DNA of 64,000 nt from JAKACA01 sp963769255 (GTDB lineage Bacteria > Actinomycetota > Acidimicrobiia > Acidimicrobiales > Bog-793): contig CAVYKV010000001.1 in assembly GCA_963769255.1 (NCBI GenBank), forward strand, positions 3,614,164 to 3,678,163, written 5' to 3'. Positions 33,240-42,812 of the stretch are shown here, piece by piece. Every line of letters begins with the position of its first letter. The stretch's first letter is position 1. The notes below the pieces were generated by a model. That model searched no databases, was not told the DNA's origin, and was given only the letters and a program-made list of their open reading frames with translations. Position numbers and translations under genes: made by a program.

Positions 33240-35179
33240 CCGGACTTTGACGGGTCAGGCTCGCTTTTGGAGGGCCGCGATGCCCTGACCAGCACTGTCC
33301 GCTGAGAAATCGCAGTTTCCGGCGCTCGATGTAGGGGCGACACGTCCACCGCATCTGAGTTACAGTGCTGTAAGATGGTGGCGTGTTCGTCAAGAAGACC
33401 GTGAGGCGGCGGGGCGACAAGAGCTACGAGTATCTGTCGCTCGTCGAGGCGGTGCGAGAAGACGGCAAGAACACCCACCGCACGCTGCTTCGTTTGGGAG
33501 AGGTCAGCGAGCTGCGCGCCTCTGGGCAGCTGGACCGGATCATCAACGCCCTTCGCGCCTACGCCGAGGGCAACTGGTTCGAGGCAGGTGAGCTCTCCGG
33601 CGAGGGTGGTCCGAGTTTCGGTGGAGTCGCCGCCTGTCATTCGTACTTCTCTCGCCTCGGCCTCGAGGCGCACTTCGAGGCCGTCGGTAGAGGCCGCAAG
33701 TCGTCGTCGTTGTCCGACACCGTGTTCGTGATGCTGGCCAATCGCCTGCTCGACCCGGGCTCGAAGCGGCGGACGATCACCGAGTGGCTTTCGACAGTGG
33801 CCATGCCGAAGCAAGTCGACATCCCGAGCCTCGCCCAGTGCTACCGGGCCATCGATGCCCTCGCCGATGCCAAGGAGTCGACCGAGGCGCACCTGTACTC
33901 CGAGCTCTGCACGTTGGCGAACCTCGATCTCCGCCTCGTCTGCTACGACCTGACCTCGACGTATTTCGAGACCCAGGGCGGAGACCGGCGGAACTTTCCG
34001 TCGCTCGCCTATGGCTACAGCCGGGATCACCGCAGCGACCGGCCTCAGATCGCCATCGGCCTTCTCGTCACCGGCGACGGCATCCCGATCGCACACCACG
34101 TCTTTGCCGGCAACACTTCGGACGTCTCGAGCTTGCCGTCGATCATGGAGGATCTGCAGCAGCGCTTCGGCGTCGGACGCATCGCCCTTGTGGCCGACCG
34201 CGGGCTCATCAGCGAGGACAACCTCGCCGAGGTGGAGGCGCACGGCTTCGACCACGTGCTGGCGACCCGGCTGCACCGTGACGAGGACGTCGCTTCGGTG
34301 CTCGAGATGGCGAACTCGCCATCCACCGCCTGGGTGGCGGTACCCGAGGCGCGCAGCTTCACTGCCGAGATCGCCCATGACCACCGGCGCTTTGTCGTGG
34401 TGTTCTCGCCCACCCGCTACTTCCGCGACCGTGCGCGTCACGCCGTGCTGTGCGCCAGAGTCGAGGACGGGCTCATCGCCCTCGAGGCCCGGGTGCGGGC
34501 CCGGCGGCTCAGTGATCCCGCCAAGATCGGTGCGGCCGCCGACCGGGTTCTCCGTGACTCCGGAGTCGCCAGGTGCTTTGTCACGACGGTCAGAAAGGGT
34601 TACTTCTCCTGGGACTTCGACGAGAAGGCACGCCGCTACGACGAGGAGCTGCTGTGCGGCCGGTACGTGATCACGACCTCGCTTTCTGCCGACGAGGTCG
34701 ACTGTGCTCAGGTGCTGCGCTACTACCGGAGCCTGCAGAACGTGGAGCGCCGATTCAGGATCATGAAGGACTTCCTCAACTTGCGGCCGGTCTTCCACTG
34801 GACCGAGGAGCGCGTGAGGGGACACGTCGCCCTCTGCGTCATGGCGGCCACCATCGAAGCCGTGATGGCACGAGACCTCGTTGCGGCAAAGGTGATGGAC
34901 CCGAACATTCCCTTCCAGCACATGACACCGCGCCGAGCACTCGCCGAGTTGGCAGAGGTTCGTCTTGAGCTCGTGAGCGCCGGCGAGCGCACGATCGAGC
35001 TCGTCAGCAGGCCGACCCAACCCCAGGCCAAGGTGCTTCGGGCCCTCGGCGTGGACACCTCAGGCTGGGGTAAGGCCACACTCGCCTGAGCAGGGCAAAC
35101 AAATCCCGCGTAGTGGAAACACTCTTCTCCCCGCGCCCCCATCTACCTGGACTTTCGCGAATCACCCGTCAAAGTCCGG
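33240..35179 (+). mobile_element. IS1634-type insertion sequence, copy A
   Basis: 1940 bp, bounded by inverted ends CCGGACTTTGACGGGT (33240-33255, and inverted at 35164-35179), with a 5-bp target duplication TCCGT at 33235-33239 and 35180-35184. It carries one transposase gene. A palindrome TTACAG-TG-CTGTAA lies at 33360-33373, ten bases before the start codon, in all three copies (39003-39016 and 48238-48251). It has one extra base near the right end compared with copies B and C. The flanking sequence encodes nothing I recognise. Confidence 0.92.
33383..35089 (+). CDS. IS1634-family DDE transposase (copy A)
   Basis: 568 residues, with a GTG start. DDE landmarks are YDLTSTYFET near 187 (D), LVADRGLISEDN near 269 (D) and the long C-terminal helix VERRFRIMKDFLNLRPVFHW near 453 (E), followed by HVALCVMA. 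The N-terminus MFVKKTVRRRGDKSYEYLSL is usual for this IS4-superfamily group. The protein is identical to copy C; copy B differs at three residues. The frame is intact, so it is probably active. Confidence 0.95.
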   Translation: MFVKKTVRRRGDKSYEYLSLVEAVREDGKNTHRTLLRLGEVSELRASGQLDRIINALRAYAEGNWFEAGELSGEGGPSFGGVAACHSYFSRLGLEAHFEAVGRGRKSSSLSDTVFVMLANRLLDPGSKRRTITEWLSTVAMPKQVDIPSLAQCYRAIDALADAKESTEAHLYSELCTLANLDLRLVCYDLTSTYFETQGGDRRNFPSLAYGYSRDHRSDRPQIAIGLLVTGDGIPIAHHVFAGNTSDVSSLPSIMEDLQQRFGVGRIALVADRGLISEDNLAEVEAHGFDHVLATRLHRDEDVASVLEMANSPSTAWVAVPEARSFTAEIAHDHRRFVVVFSPTRYFRDRARHAVLCARVEDGLIALEARVRARRLSDPAKIGAAADRVLRDSGVARCFVTTVRKGYFSWDFDEKARRYDEELLCGRYVITTSLSADEVDCAQVLRYYRSLQNVERRFRIMKDFLNLRPVFHWTEERVRGHVALCVMAATIEAVMARDLVAAKVMDPNIPFQHMTPRRALAELAEVRLELVSAGERTIELVSRPTQPQAKVLRALGVDTSGWGKATLA

Positions 35180-35298
35180 TCCGTGGGCTCTACTCCGCCA
35201 CGCCTTTGACCATCTGAGCGTTGTACACAATCTGCCTCACAGTGACCCAAACAAGAGCGCGTCTGGACTGGCAGCTCTCCGGCGACAGGATTACAGCC

Positions 35299-37287
35299 CT
35301 AAAGAGGGGCGGGGCGTCCCAGGTAAAACCCCTGTGCGAAATCGACACCAAAGTCCCGAAGACGCTTCAGGGTCTCGGCGTCCTCGACTCCCTCTCCGAC
35401 GGTCTGACAGCCGAAGCCTTTTGCAAGGTTGACGATGGCCTGGACAACGTGCTGGTTGGCGGAGCTTGCGACAAGATCACGGACGAACTCGATGTCGATC
35501 TTCAAGTACTTGATCGGGAGCCTCTTCACGTGGGTGAAAGTGCCGAACCCCGTTCCGAAGTCATCGAGGGCCAAGCCACAGCCCAGTTCCACCACGCCGC
35601 GAGCGAAGTCTTCTCCTTTGCCGATGTCACGCAGAAGGGCTGTCTCTGTGATTTCAAATACGAGATTGGCGGGATCCGCTCTGGTTTCATGAATCTCGTG
35701 CTCGATCAGCGCCAACAGGTCGGAGCACACGATCGACTCCGCTGACAAGTTCACCCCCACGTGGCGCCCTTGTGCTGCCAGCCAGACGGCTTCTCTAATT
35801 ACCCAATGGTCAATCTCGGTGATGAGGCCGTACTTCTCCGCTACTGGTAGGAAGGCGCCAGGGGCGATGAGCTTGCCGTCACGGGTCACCATGCGAATTA
35901 GTAGCTCCTCGCTTGGCTGTCCCGCGCCGAGAGGAACGACGGGCTGGGAGTACAAAACCATTCGCTTTTCGTCAAGCGCCTCGCGTATCCGCCCGACCCA
36001 GGTGAGCGCCGACAACTCGCGCTCTATGCGGAGCTGCTCGGACTTCTCCTCGGTAATATCTCGAAACACGATCACTGCACCATCAACCGATTCCCCGATC
36101 AGGAGCGGTGACGCAGAAATCGCAACCGGCAGAAGGGACCCGTCCTTGCAGCGGTAGGCATGGTTGGCCAAGCGGACATGGCGACCTTGGCTTCGTACCT
36201 TCAAGAGTTCGGCATTTCCACCTTCAAGCGATGCGGATCCTTCGCCTTCCCCGAGGACAACGTGACGCATCTCTTTGCCCAGCAGCTCCTCTTCGGTCCA
36301 GCCTAACATCTGTGCTGCTGCGTTGTTCATGGAGGTCAGCCGCCCCTCGGCATCGACCGTGAACAGACCTTCGTCCATGTTGTTCATGGCGATCGAGCGG
36401 AACTCTTCGGCGGTACGTCGATCGGTGATGTCAACTGTCACGATGCCGACTCCAATGATCTCGGTCTCGAGATGTACTGGGTAGTAGCTCGCGAGCCAGT
36501 AGCGTCGATGGCCATGTTCGGTGACGCTCTTTCCGGTCACCTCGATGTTCAAGACTGTTTCGTCGTCCTCTAGGACCCGGCGGTAGAGACCTTCGGTCTG
36601 CGGCCAGATCTCCGGCACGACTTCTGAGACAGTCTTGCCAATCTGCTCCGACACGCTCGATCCGTTCACTTCGGCGAGCACCTGGTTAAGATGGGTGATG
36701 CGGAACTCTCGGTCTATGAATCCGAGACCGACGGGGGCGCTGGCCTGCAGGGTTTCCAGCATGCTCAAAGCTTCCGCTGTCGCGCGATGGGCCTGGTCCA
36801 GTTCCTTCGCTGTCTCAAGATAGGAAGTCATATCGCGTGCCCTCGTGGCAGCACCAATCACACCGCCGTCAGCTGCAAACACTGGTGACACAGTTACCGA
36901 AACGGTTAACAATGTGCCGTTTCTCTTCACGCGCTCGGTGAGCAACTCTTGAACGGTCCCGCCACGCCGAATGCGTTGGAGTATTTCTGGGAGCTCATCC
37001 GGTCGGTCTCGAGGAATCAGCGTCGCTATGTTACGCCCGATCATTTCGACGGCGGGGTAGCCGTAGAGGCGCTCGGCCGCTGCATTCCAAGATAGAATCT
37101 CCCCGCTGAGTGTCTTGCCGATGATGGCGTCAGCCGACGAGGCTACGATCGCGGCAAGGAACGGCTCAACGGGCGGAGTTTGAGGGCTCACGACGTGGTC
37201 GGACTTGAGCCGTTCGAGGAGACTCAGTATCTCCTCGGCCGGACCTTCGATTCCGTCCGTTGCACCATGCTTTGGCTCGTGGTCCAC
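35299..37287 (-). CDS. PAS-PAS-PAS-EAL protein (putative c-di-GMP phosphodiesterase)
   Basis: A 662-residue soluble sensor. A short conserved leader (EEILSLLERLKSDHVV) is followed by three PAS domains: ADAIIGKTLSGEILSWNAAA, APVGLGFIDREFRITHLNQV and MDEGLFTVDAEGRLTSMNNA. A C-terminal EAL domain has EELLIRMV, GVNLSAESI, FEITETALL, LALDDFGTGFGTF, LKIDIEFV and VGEGVEDAETL, with QGFYLGRP at the end. The metal and catalytic positions appear kept, so c-di-GMP hydrolysis is plausible. There is no GGDEF domain. GTG 37287 is chosen by alignment with the HD-GYP homologue. Upstream lies a cluster of CACCCGATCGG palindromes. Confidence 0.85.
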   Translation of the reverse strand: MDHEPKHGATDGIEGPAEEILSLLERLKSDHVVSPQTPPVEPFLAAIVASSADAIIGKTLSGEILSWNAAAERLYGYPAVEMIGRNIATLIPRDRPDELPEILQRIRRGGTVQELLTERVKRNGTLLTVSVTVSPVFAADGGVIGAATRARDMTSYLETAKELDQAHRATAEALSMLETLQASAPVGLGFIDREFRITHLNQVLAEVNGSSVSEQIGKTVSEVVPEIWPQTEGLYRRVLEDDETVLNIEVTGKSVTEHGHRRYWLASYYPVHLETEIIGVGIVTVDITDRRTAEEFRSIAMNNMDEGLFTVDAEGRLTSMNNAAAQMLGWTEEELLGKEMRHVVLGEGEGSASLEGGNAELLKVRSQGRHVRLANHAYRCKDGSLLPVAISASPLLIGESVDGAVIVFRDITEEKSEQLRIERELSALTWVGRIREALDEKRMVLYSQPVVPLGAGQPSEELLIRMVTRDGKLIAPGAFLPVAEKYGLITEIDHWVIREAVWLAAQGRHVGVNLSAESIVCSDLLALIEHEIHETRADPANLVFEITETALLRDIGKGEDFARGVVELGCGLALDDFGTGFGTFTHVKRLPIKYLKIDIEFVRDLVASSANQHVVQAIVNLAKGFGCQTVGEGVEDAETLKRLRDFGVDFAQGFYLGRPAPL

Positions 37288-37342
37288 AGAGACAGTGTGG
37301 CAGAGCAGTCGAGGGGCGACCCTTTGGGAAAGGACCCAATTA

Positions 37343-37413
37343 TTGGCACCCGATCGGGGATTTCTCGCTCGGAGTTCCCATCCGATCGGGTGGCTCGGTA
37401 CCACCCGATCGGA
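37343..37413. promoter_or_regulatory. CACCCGATCGG element cluster upstream of PAS-EAL
   Basis: TTGGCACCCGATCGGG at 37343-37358, then a perfect inverted repeat: TCCGATCGGGTGG (37381-37393), a 7-nt spacer, CCACCCGATCGGA (37401-37413). The 16-mer recurs, inverted, upstream of the HD-GYP gene at 44185-44200. Probably binding sites of a shared regulator. Confidence 0.55.
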
Positions 37414-38882
37414 CGAGCCGTCCTATCATCATCCTGAGGAAGGTGCAGGGACGGCTGATCTGGTTGGCCTTGTGCCAGAGGTACACAGCCCACACTCTGC
37501 GATGGTGCGCCACGCTGCGCTAGCTACTTGCCCCTGAAAAACCCGAGTTGAAGGTCGGCAAGATCGACAGCGGCTCTCGGCATCACCGACGCGACGCTCG
37601 GCTCACCGAGCCGCAGGGACTCGCCGTACTTTCGGCCCCCACCGTCGTCATCGCGAGCCCGTGAGGGCGGCGATCTTCACCAGGTTGTGGTTGAACACCC
37701 CGTGGCCGCACCAGGTCTTGGCTCCTGCAAGCCCGTCCATACACGTCCGGCTCCACCCGAAGTCGCGCTTCAGGCAGCTGATCCGGCCTTCGCTTCCCGT
37801 CCTCCACTTCACGAGCTCCTGGAACTCTTTCTGACTCTCGACCTCTCGTCGCTTCGCGCTCGGCTTGCCCTTGGTGGGGAGCACGACGTCGCACACGCCG
37901 AGCTCCCTGAGCGCCTCGCCGACTGCGCTCTCCCCGTAACCGCGATCGGCCGTCACTGCGCCGGGCGGATGCCCGGCACGCTTCGTGACGCGTGCGACGG
38001 CGGGTGCGAGCATGGGCGCATCGGGAGGGTTGCCGATCACGACGAGGTGGTCGAGCACGACACCGTCTTCGTTGTCGACGACTTGTGCCTTGTAGCCGAA
38101 CTCGACAGGGCGGCCGAGCCGGCCCTTTCGGATGGGACGGGCGTCGGGATCGTGCAGCGAGACGAGGCGAGTCGCCCCGTCGGGCACGTGCCCCGCGAGA
38201 CGTTGGCGCGTCTGACGGGCGACGCGGGCAACCCGCTCGGCCGTGACCTCCAAGTCGCGGGCGGTGACCTCGAGCCTGGGCGGTGCGGCATCGCCGAGGC
38301 GTCGCAGCATGCGACGGGCGTTGAGCGCCACGGCTCGCGCCTCGCGCACAGCCTCGGAAGCGATGCGGGCCATGCGGGCGTTGATGGCCATGACCTCGCC
38401 CTTAGCCTCGTCGGTGCGCCGACGCAGGTTGGCACCGATGGAGCGGGCGTGCCGCCGCACGAGCTGGGTGCGGTCGCGGGTCGCGATGCGGGGGGCGAGG
38501 CCCCCGGCTTTCAGTCGCTCGACTGCCTTGGCCATCTTGGCGACGCCCTTGGCGAGCAGGCCGGAGTCGGTCGGGTAAGCGACGTTGGCCGGGACCACGG
38601 TGGTGTCGGCGCGTACCCGATTGGTCTTCAGCACCTTGGCAGCAGCGGCCTTGGCCAGAAGCGCCTCGTTGAGGCCGTCCACGGCATCCGGTCCACAGCG
38701 CGTCGTGATCTTCATGAGCGTTGTCGGATGGGGCACAGCCACCCCGAGAGGGATCCGGCAAAATCGCTGCCAGGAGATCGAGTCGGCCACCTCGCGGCAG
38801 AGAGGCTCGAAGCCGAGGCGGTAGCGGTACTTCAAGAACATGAGCCGCAGGTAGGTCTCGATCGGGACCGACGGACGCCCGA

Positions 38883-40821
38883 CCGGACTTTGACGGGTCA
38901 GGCTCGCTTTTGGAGGGCCGCGATGCCCTGACCAGCACTGTCCGCTGAGAAATCGCAGTTTCCGGCGCTCGATGTAGGGGCGACACGTCCACCGCATCTG
39001 AGTTACAGTGCTGTAAGATGGTGGCGTGTTCGTCAAGAAGACGGTGAGGCGGCGGGGCGACAAGAGCTACGAGTATCTGTCGCTCGTCGAGGCGGTGCGA
39101 GAAGACGGCAAGAACACCCACCGCACGCTGCTTCGTTTGGGAGAGGTCAGCGAGCTGCGCGCCTCTGGGCAGCTGGACCGGATCATCAACGCCCTTCGCG
39201 CCTACGCCGAGGGCAACTGGTTCGAGGCAGGTGAGCTCTCCGGCGAGGGTGGTCCGAGTTTCGGTGGAGTCGCCGCCTGTCATTCGTACTTCTCTCGCCT
39301 CGGCCTCGAGGCGCACTTCGAGGCCGTCGGTAGAGGCCGCAAGTCGTCGTCGTTGTCCGACACCGTGTTCGTGATGCTGGCCAATCGCCTGCTCGACCCG
39401 GGCTCGAAGCGGCGGACGATCACCGAGTGGCTTTCGACAGTGGCCATGCCGAAGCAAGTCGACATCCCGAGCCTCGCCCAGTGCTACCGGGCCATCGATG
39501 CCCTCGCCGATGCCAAGGAGTCGACCGAGGCGCACCTGTACTCCGAGCTCTGCAAGTTGGCGAACCTCGATCTCCGCCTCGTCTGCTACGACCTGACCTC
39601 GACCTATTTCGAGACCCAGGGCGGAGACCGGCGGAACTTTCCGTCGCTCGCCTACGGCTACAGCCGGGACCACCGCAGCGACCGGCCTCAGATCGTCATC
39701 GGCCTTCTCGTCACCGGCGACGGCATCCCGATCGCACACCACGTCTTTGCCGGCAACACTTCGGACGTCTCGAGCTTGCCGTCGATCATGGAGGATCTGC
39801 AGCAGCGCTTCGGCGTCGGACGCATCGCCCTTGTGGCCGACCGCGGGCTCATCAGCGAGGACAACCTCGCCGAGGTGGAGGCGCACGGCTTCGACCACGT
39901 GCTGGCGACCCGGCTGCACCGTGACGAGGACGTCGCTTCGGTGCTCGAGATGGCGAACTCGCCATCCACCGCCTGGGTGGCGGTACCCGAGGCGCGCAGC
40001 TTCACTGCCGAGATCGCCCATGACCACCGGCGCTTTGTCGTGGTGTTCTCGCCCACCCGCTACTTCCGCGACCGTGCGCGTCACGCCGTGCTGTGCGCCA
40101 GAGTCGAGGACGGGCTCATCGCCCTCGAGGCCCGGGTGCGGGCCCGGCGGCTCAGTGATCCCGCCAAGATCGGTGCGGCCGCCGACCGGGTTCTCCGTGA
40201 CTCCGGAGTCGCCAGGTGCTTTGTCACGACGGTCAGAAAGGGTTACTTCTCCTGGGACTTCGACGAGAAGGCACGCCGCTACGACGAGGAGCTGCTGTGC
40301 GGCCGGTACGTGATCACGACCTCGCTTTCTGCCGACGAGGTCGACTGCGCTCAGGTGCTGCGCTACTACCGGAGCCTGCAGAACGTGGAGCGCCGATTCA
40401 GGATCATGAAGGACTTCCTGAACTTGCGGCCGGTCTTCCACTGGACCGAGGAGCGCGTGAGGGGACACGTCGCCCTCTGCGTCATGGCGGCCACGATCGA
40501 AGCCGTGATGGCAAGAGACCTCGTTGCGGCAAAGGTGATGGACCCGAACATTCCCTTCCAGCACATGACACCGCGCCGAGCACTCGCCGAGTTGGCAGAG
40601 GTTCGTCTTGAGCTCGTGAGCGCCGGCGAGCGCACGATCGAGCTCGTCAGCAGGCCGACCCAACCCCAGGCCAAGGTGCTTCGGGCCTTCGGCGTGGACA
40701 CCTCAGGCTGGGGTAAGGCCACACTCGCCTGAGCAGGGCAAACAGATCCCGCGTAGTGGAAACACTTTCTCCCCGCGCCCCCATCTACCTGGACTTTCGC
40801 GAATCACCCGTCAAAGTCCGG
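38883..40821 (+). mobile_element. IS1634-type insertion sequence, copy B (inside ISNCY)
   Basis: 1939 bp between CCGGACTTTGACGGGT at 38883 and its inverse ending at 40821, with target duplication CCCGA at 38878-38882 and 40822-40826. It lies within the transposase gene of the ISNCY-like element. Compared with copies A and C it has scattered base changes, three of which change residues. Confidence 0.93.
39026..40732 (+). CDS. IS1634-family DDE transposase (copy B)
   Basis: 568 residues, intact. It differs from copies A and C by Thr-to-Lys (SELCKLANL), Ala-to-Val (QIVIGLL) and Leu-to-Phe (RAFGVDTSG). The DDE residues are unchanged. Confidence 0.95.
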   Translation: MFVKKTVRRRGDKSYEYLSLVEAVREDGKNTHRTLLRLGEVSELRASGQLDRIINALRAYAEGNWFEAGELSGEGGPSFGGVAACHSYFSRLGLEAHFEAVGRGRKSSSLSDTVFVMLANRLLDPGSKRRTITEWLSTVAMPKQVDIPSLAQCYRAIDALADAKESTEAHLYSELCKLANLDLRLVCYDLTSTYFETQGGDRRNFPSLAYGYSRDHRSDRPQIVIGLLVTGDGIPIAHHVFAGNTSDVSSLPSIMEDLQQRFGVGRIALVADRGLISEDNLAEVEAHGFDHVLATRLHRDEDVASVLEMANSPSTAWVAVPEARSFTAEIAHDHRRFVVVFSPTRYFRDRARHAVLCARVEDGLIALEARVRARRLSDPAKIGAAADRVLRDSGVARCFVTTVRKGYFSWDFDEKARRYDEELLCGRYVITTSLSADEVDCAQVLRYYRSLQNVERRFRIMKDFLNLRPVFHWTEERVRGHVALCVMAATIEAVMARDLVAAKVMDPNIPFQHMTPRRALAELAEVRLELVSAGERTIELVSRPTQPQAKVLRAFGVDTSGWGKATLA

Positions 40822-41093
40822 CCCGAGGGCGCAGTGGAAGTGCGCCCGGAACGGCTCGAAGAAGGTCGCGTCGTCGAGCAGTCGATCGACGGCCTGCAGC
40901 TCGGCAGGCATCCCGAGGCACATCTCGGGGAGGATCGCTTCCCACAACGTGGGCTGTGCGTTTACCGTTCTCAGCATGATGGCCTCGATCCGTACTAGCC
41001 CTACGGGTCGGGGCCATCATCATCGATCAGAACCTTGAGGACGCGGATCCTCCAAGGGACTTTTTCAGGGGCAAGTAGCTAGTGGTCCGTCTC

Positions 41094-41693
41094 CTATTTG
41101 GCGTGGGTGCTCACCGCGGTGTGAGGCTTCTCGTCGACTGCGAACACCGCTGCCGCCTCGGGCGGGTTCATGTACAGGCCCACGAGGTCCCTCACCTTCT
41201 CGACCAGGTCAGGGTCGGGTGAGACCTTGAAGCTGTCCTGCTTCCACGGCTTGAGGCCGAAAGCCCGCCAGATCTCGGCCACGGTGGTCTTTCCGATGCC
41301 GTGCTTCTTGGCCAGCTCCCGCGTGGACCAATGGGTGTCCTCGCCGGGGGTGGTCTCGAGGGTGTCGACGATCACAGCCTCGATGGTGGCGTCGCCGACC
41401 GTACGCTCGGCGCCGGGGCGAGGGGCGTCGCGCAGGCCCTCCAACCGGTCAAGGGCGAAGCGGTTCCGCCACTTGGACACCGTCGCCTTGTTCACGTGCT
41501 CGTGCTCGGCGATCTCGGTGTTGGTACGGCCCTCTGCACAAAGAAGCACGATGCGCGACCGGAGCGCCAGCGACTGGGCTGAGGACTGCCGCCGGACCCA
41601 TCGCTCGAGCGTCTCGCGTTCGGCCTCGCTCAATTCGATCCTCGCGGTGGGTCGTCCTCTTGTCGGCATGGCAGTGCTCAATTGTTGGCTCAT
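41094..41693 (-). pseudogene. IS630-family transposase, C-terminally truncated
   Basis: About 199 residues from ATG 41693 (ATG 41669 is possible). The Tc1/mariner-like HTH region is ELSEAERETLERWVRRQSSA, NTEIAEHEHVNKATVSKWRN and HWSTRELAKKHGIGKTTVAE. The family's first DDE block is reached at AAAVFAVDEK, after which homology stops and the frame ends at 41094, twelve bases from the ISNCY right end. The catalytic core is missing. The rest is not found on the far side of the ISNCY element, so truncation may predate that insertion or be a deletion. Confidence 0.8.
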
Positions 41694-41790
41694 GCCGGGG
41701 AGAACGCGCCGGTTCAGGCAGAAATTCCCACTTTCCCGATATTTCGCGAGTTTTCTTTCGGACAGCACACTAGGCGGTTGTCGTCGCTTC

Positions 41791-41826
41791 CCTCCAGCAG
41801 GAGCGTCACAAGACGCTCAGAGCTGG
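41791..41826 (+). repeat. 36-bp direct repeat, left copy
   Basis: Matches 45311-45346 at 35 of 36 positions (CCTCCAGCAGGAGCGTCACA, then AGAC, G or A, CTCAGAGCTGG). Looser similarity (AGGCGGTTG) extends about 20 bases to the left of both. The two copies bracket the kinase/regulator and HD-GYP genes. Confidence 0.8.
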
Positions 41827-42171
41827 TCCTGGTCTCCGAGCCGCCCCAGCACAGCTTCACCCGCCGTCTGTTCCTGAGCGCGGGCCTGGAACGGCGAACC
41901 TCCTCGAAGCCCGCTACCACAACAGCGTCCGGCCCTGCCACGGTGCTGGTGGCCGGCCTACCGAGCCGGGGCCGGCAGCCTCCGGCCAGCTCAAGGCGGC
42001 CATCGGCGCCTGCGTCAGCCGCCCGCTCGAGTCGACGTGTGAGGTTGCCGGCCCCGCTGTTGGGCGACTTCTCGAATCTCGAGGACAGCGGCACGCGAGC
42101 CGAGTCGGTCGTGGCCTGATCATTGCCGCACGTGCCGCGGGTGGGCGGGGGCGCGCGTCGTCACGAAATGT
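41827..42171. other. Interval without a recognisable gene
   Basis: Open frames cross it on both strands, but none encodes anything I recognise and none has a convincing start. It lies between the left 36-bp repeat and the 3' end of the response-regulator remnant. It is probably degraded mobile-element DNA. Confidence 0.5.
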
Positions 42172-42812
42172 TCACAGCCACCCCTCCCGGCTTGCCGTGA
42201 GGGCAGCCTCGACCCGGTTCCCCACGCCAAGCTTCCGAAAGATCTCTTGGATGTGAGACTTCACGGTGTTCTCACTCAGACGAACGCGGCTTGCGATCTC
42301 TCGGTTGGACAAGCCGGCGGCGATGAGCCGAACGATCTCAAGCTGTGTCTCACTTAGCGGCATCGCCGAACCTCTAGAAGGCGATTCCTCCTGGATACGC
42401 AGCCGCTCGAGGATCTTGCCGGCTATGACTGGTGAGACTGCGCCTTGACCTCGTGCCACCGCTCGAATGCTCTCTTTAAGGCTGAAGCGCTCGATGTCCT
42501 TGATCACGTAACCCTTGGCCCCGGCCGAGATGCATTCTTCGACCAACTGGTCGTCGGAATAAGTCGAGACCATGAGCACCGCTATCTCGGGATGGGCTGC
42601 AACGAGCCGGCGACAAGCTTCAGCCCCGCCGATACCGGGAAGCCGTGCATCGAGCAAGACGATGTCGAGGTTTGGCGTTCTCCACGAGCTCGCCGAGTTC
42701 CTCCGCGGTCTCTGCTCTCTGCCACCACCTCAAAGTCCGGCTCGCACTGCAGGATCGACTTGAGGCCTTCGCGGACGATCTCGTGGTCATCGACGATCGC
42801 GATTCGGATCAT
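42172..42812 (-). pseudogene. NarL/DevR-type response regulator with two frameshifts
   Basis: The receiver starts MIRIAIVDDHEIVREGLKSI at 42812 and reaches FEVVAE, then shifts frame near 42711 (AETAEELGELVENAKP) and again near 42676, where DIVLLDARLPGIGGAEACRR holds the phospho-Asp. The C-terminal LuxR-type HTH is intact (LSETQLEIVRLIAAGLSNRE and VRLSENTVKSHIQEIFRKLG). Each break is one extra base. The start overlaps the kinase stop as ATGA. This is the usual partner of a GAF-type kinase. Confidence 0.8.

Larger units (their letters stand above)
37648..40977 (-). pseudogene. ISNCY-like DDE transposase, interrupted by IS1634 copy B
   Basis: The N-terminal piece is 40977-40822 (MLRTVNAQPTLWEAILPEMC to FRAHFHCALG) and the rest is 38882-37648 (RPSVPIETYLRLMFLKYRYR onward). 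Removing copy B and one CCCGA repeat joins CALG to RPSVPIETY in frame. The restored protein is about 465 residues, with LKTNRVRADTTVVPANVAYP (D), GAVTADRGYGESAV (D) and RTGSEGRISCLKRDFGWSRT (E). It is disrupted only by the insertion, so the event is recent. The family call rests on memory of this transposase type. Confidence 0.85.
37524..41078 (-). mobile_element. ISNCY-like insertion sequence, split by IS1634 copy B
   Basis: The ends are CTACTTGCCCCTGAAAAA at 37524-37541 and its reverse complement at 41061-41078, each flanked by CTAG (37520-37523 and 41079-41082), which is probably the target duplication. Removing copy B and one of its target repeats leaves about 1.6 kb with one transposase gene. 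The right end adjoins a truncated IS630 gene. Confidence 0.8.

Noticed and set aside
33093..33305. Plus-strand ORF running into the left end of IS1634 copy A
   Set aside because: No recognisable domain, and removing the IS gives only a short frame ending soon after; not a convincing interrupted gene.
41682..42119. ORFs on both strands near the left 36-bp repeat
   Set aside because: Low-complexity translations with no family match and no credible start.
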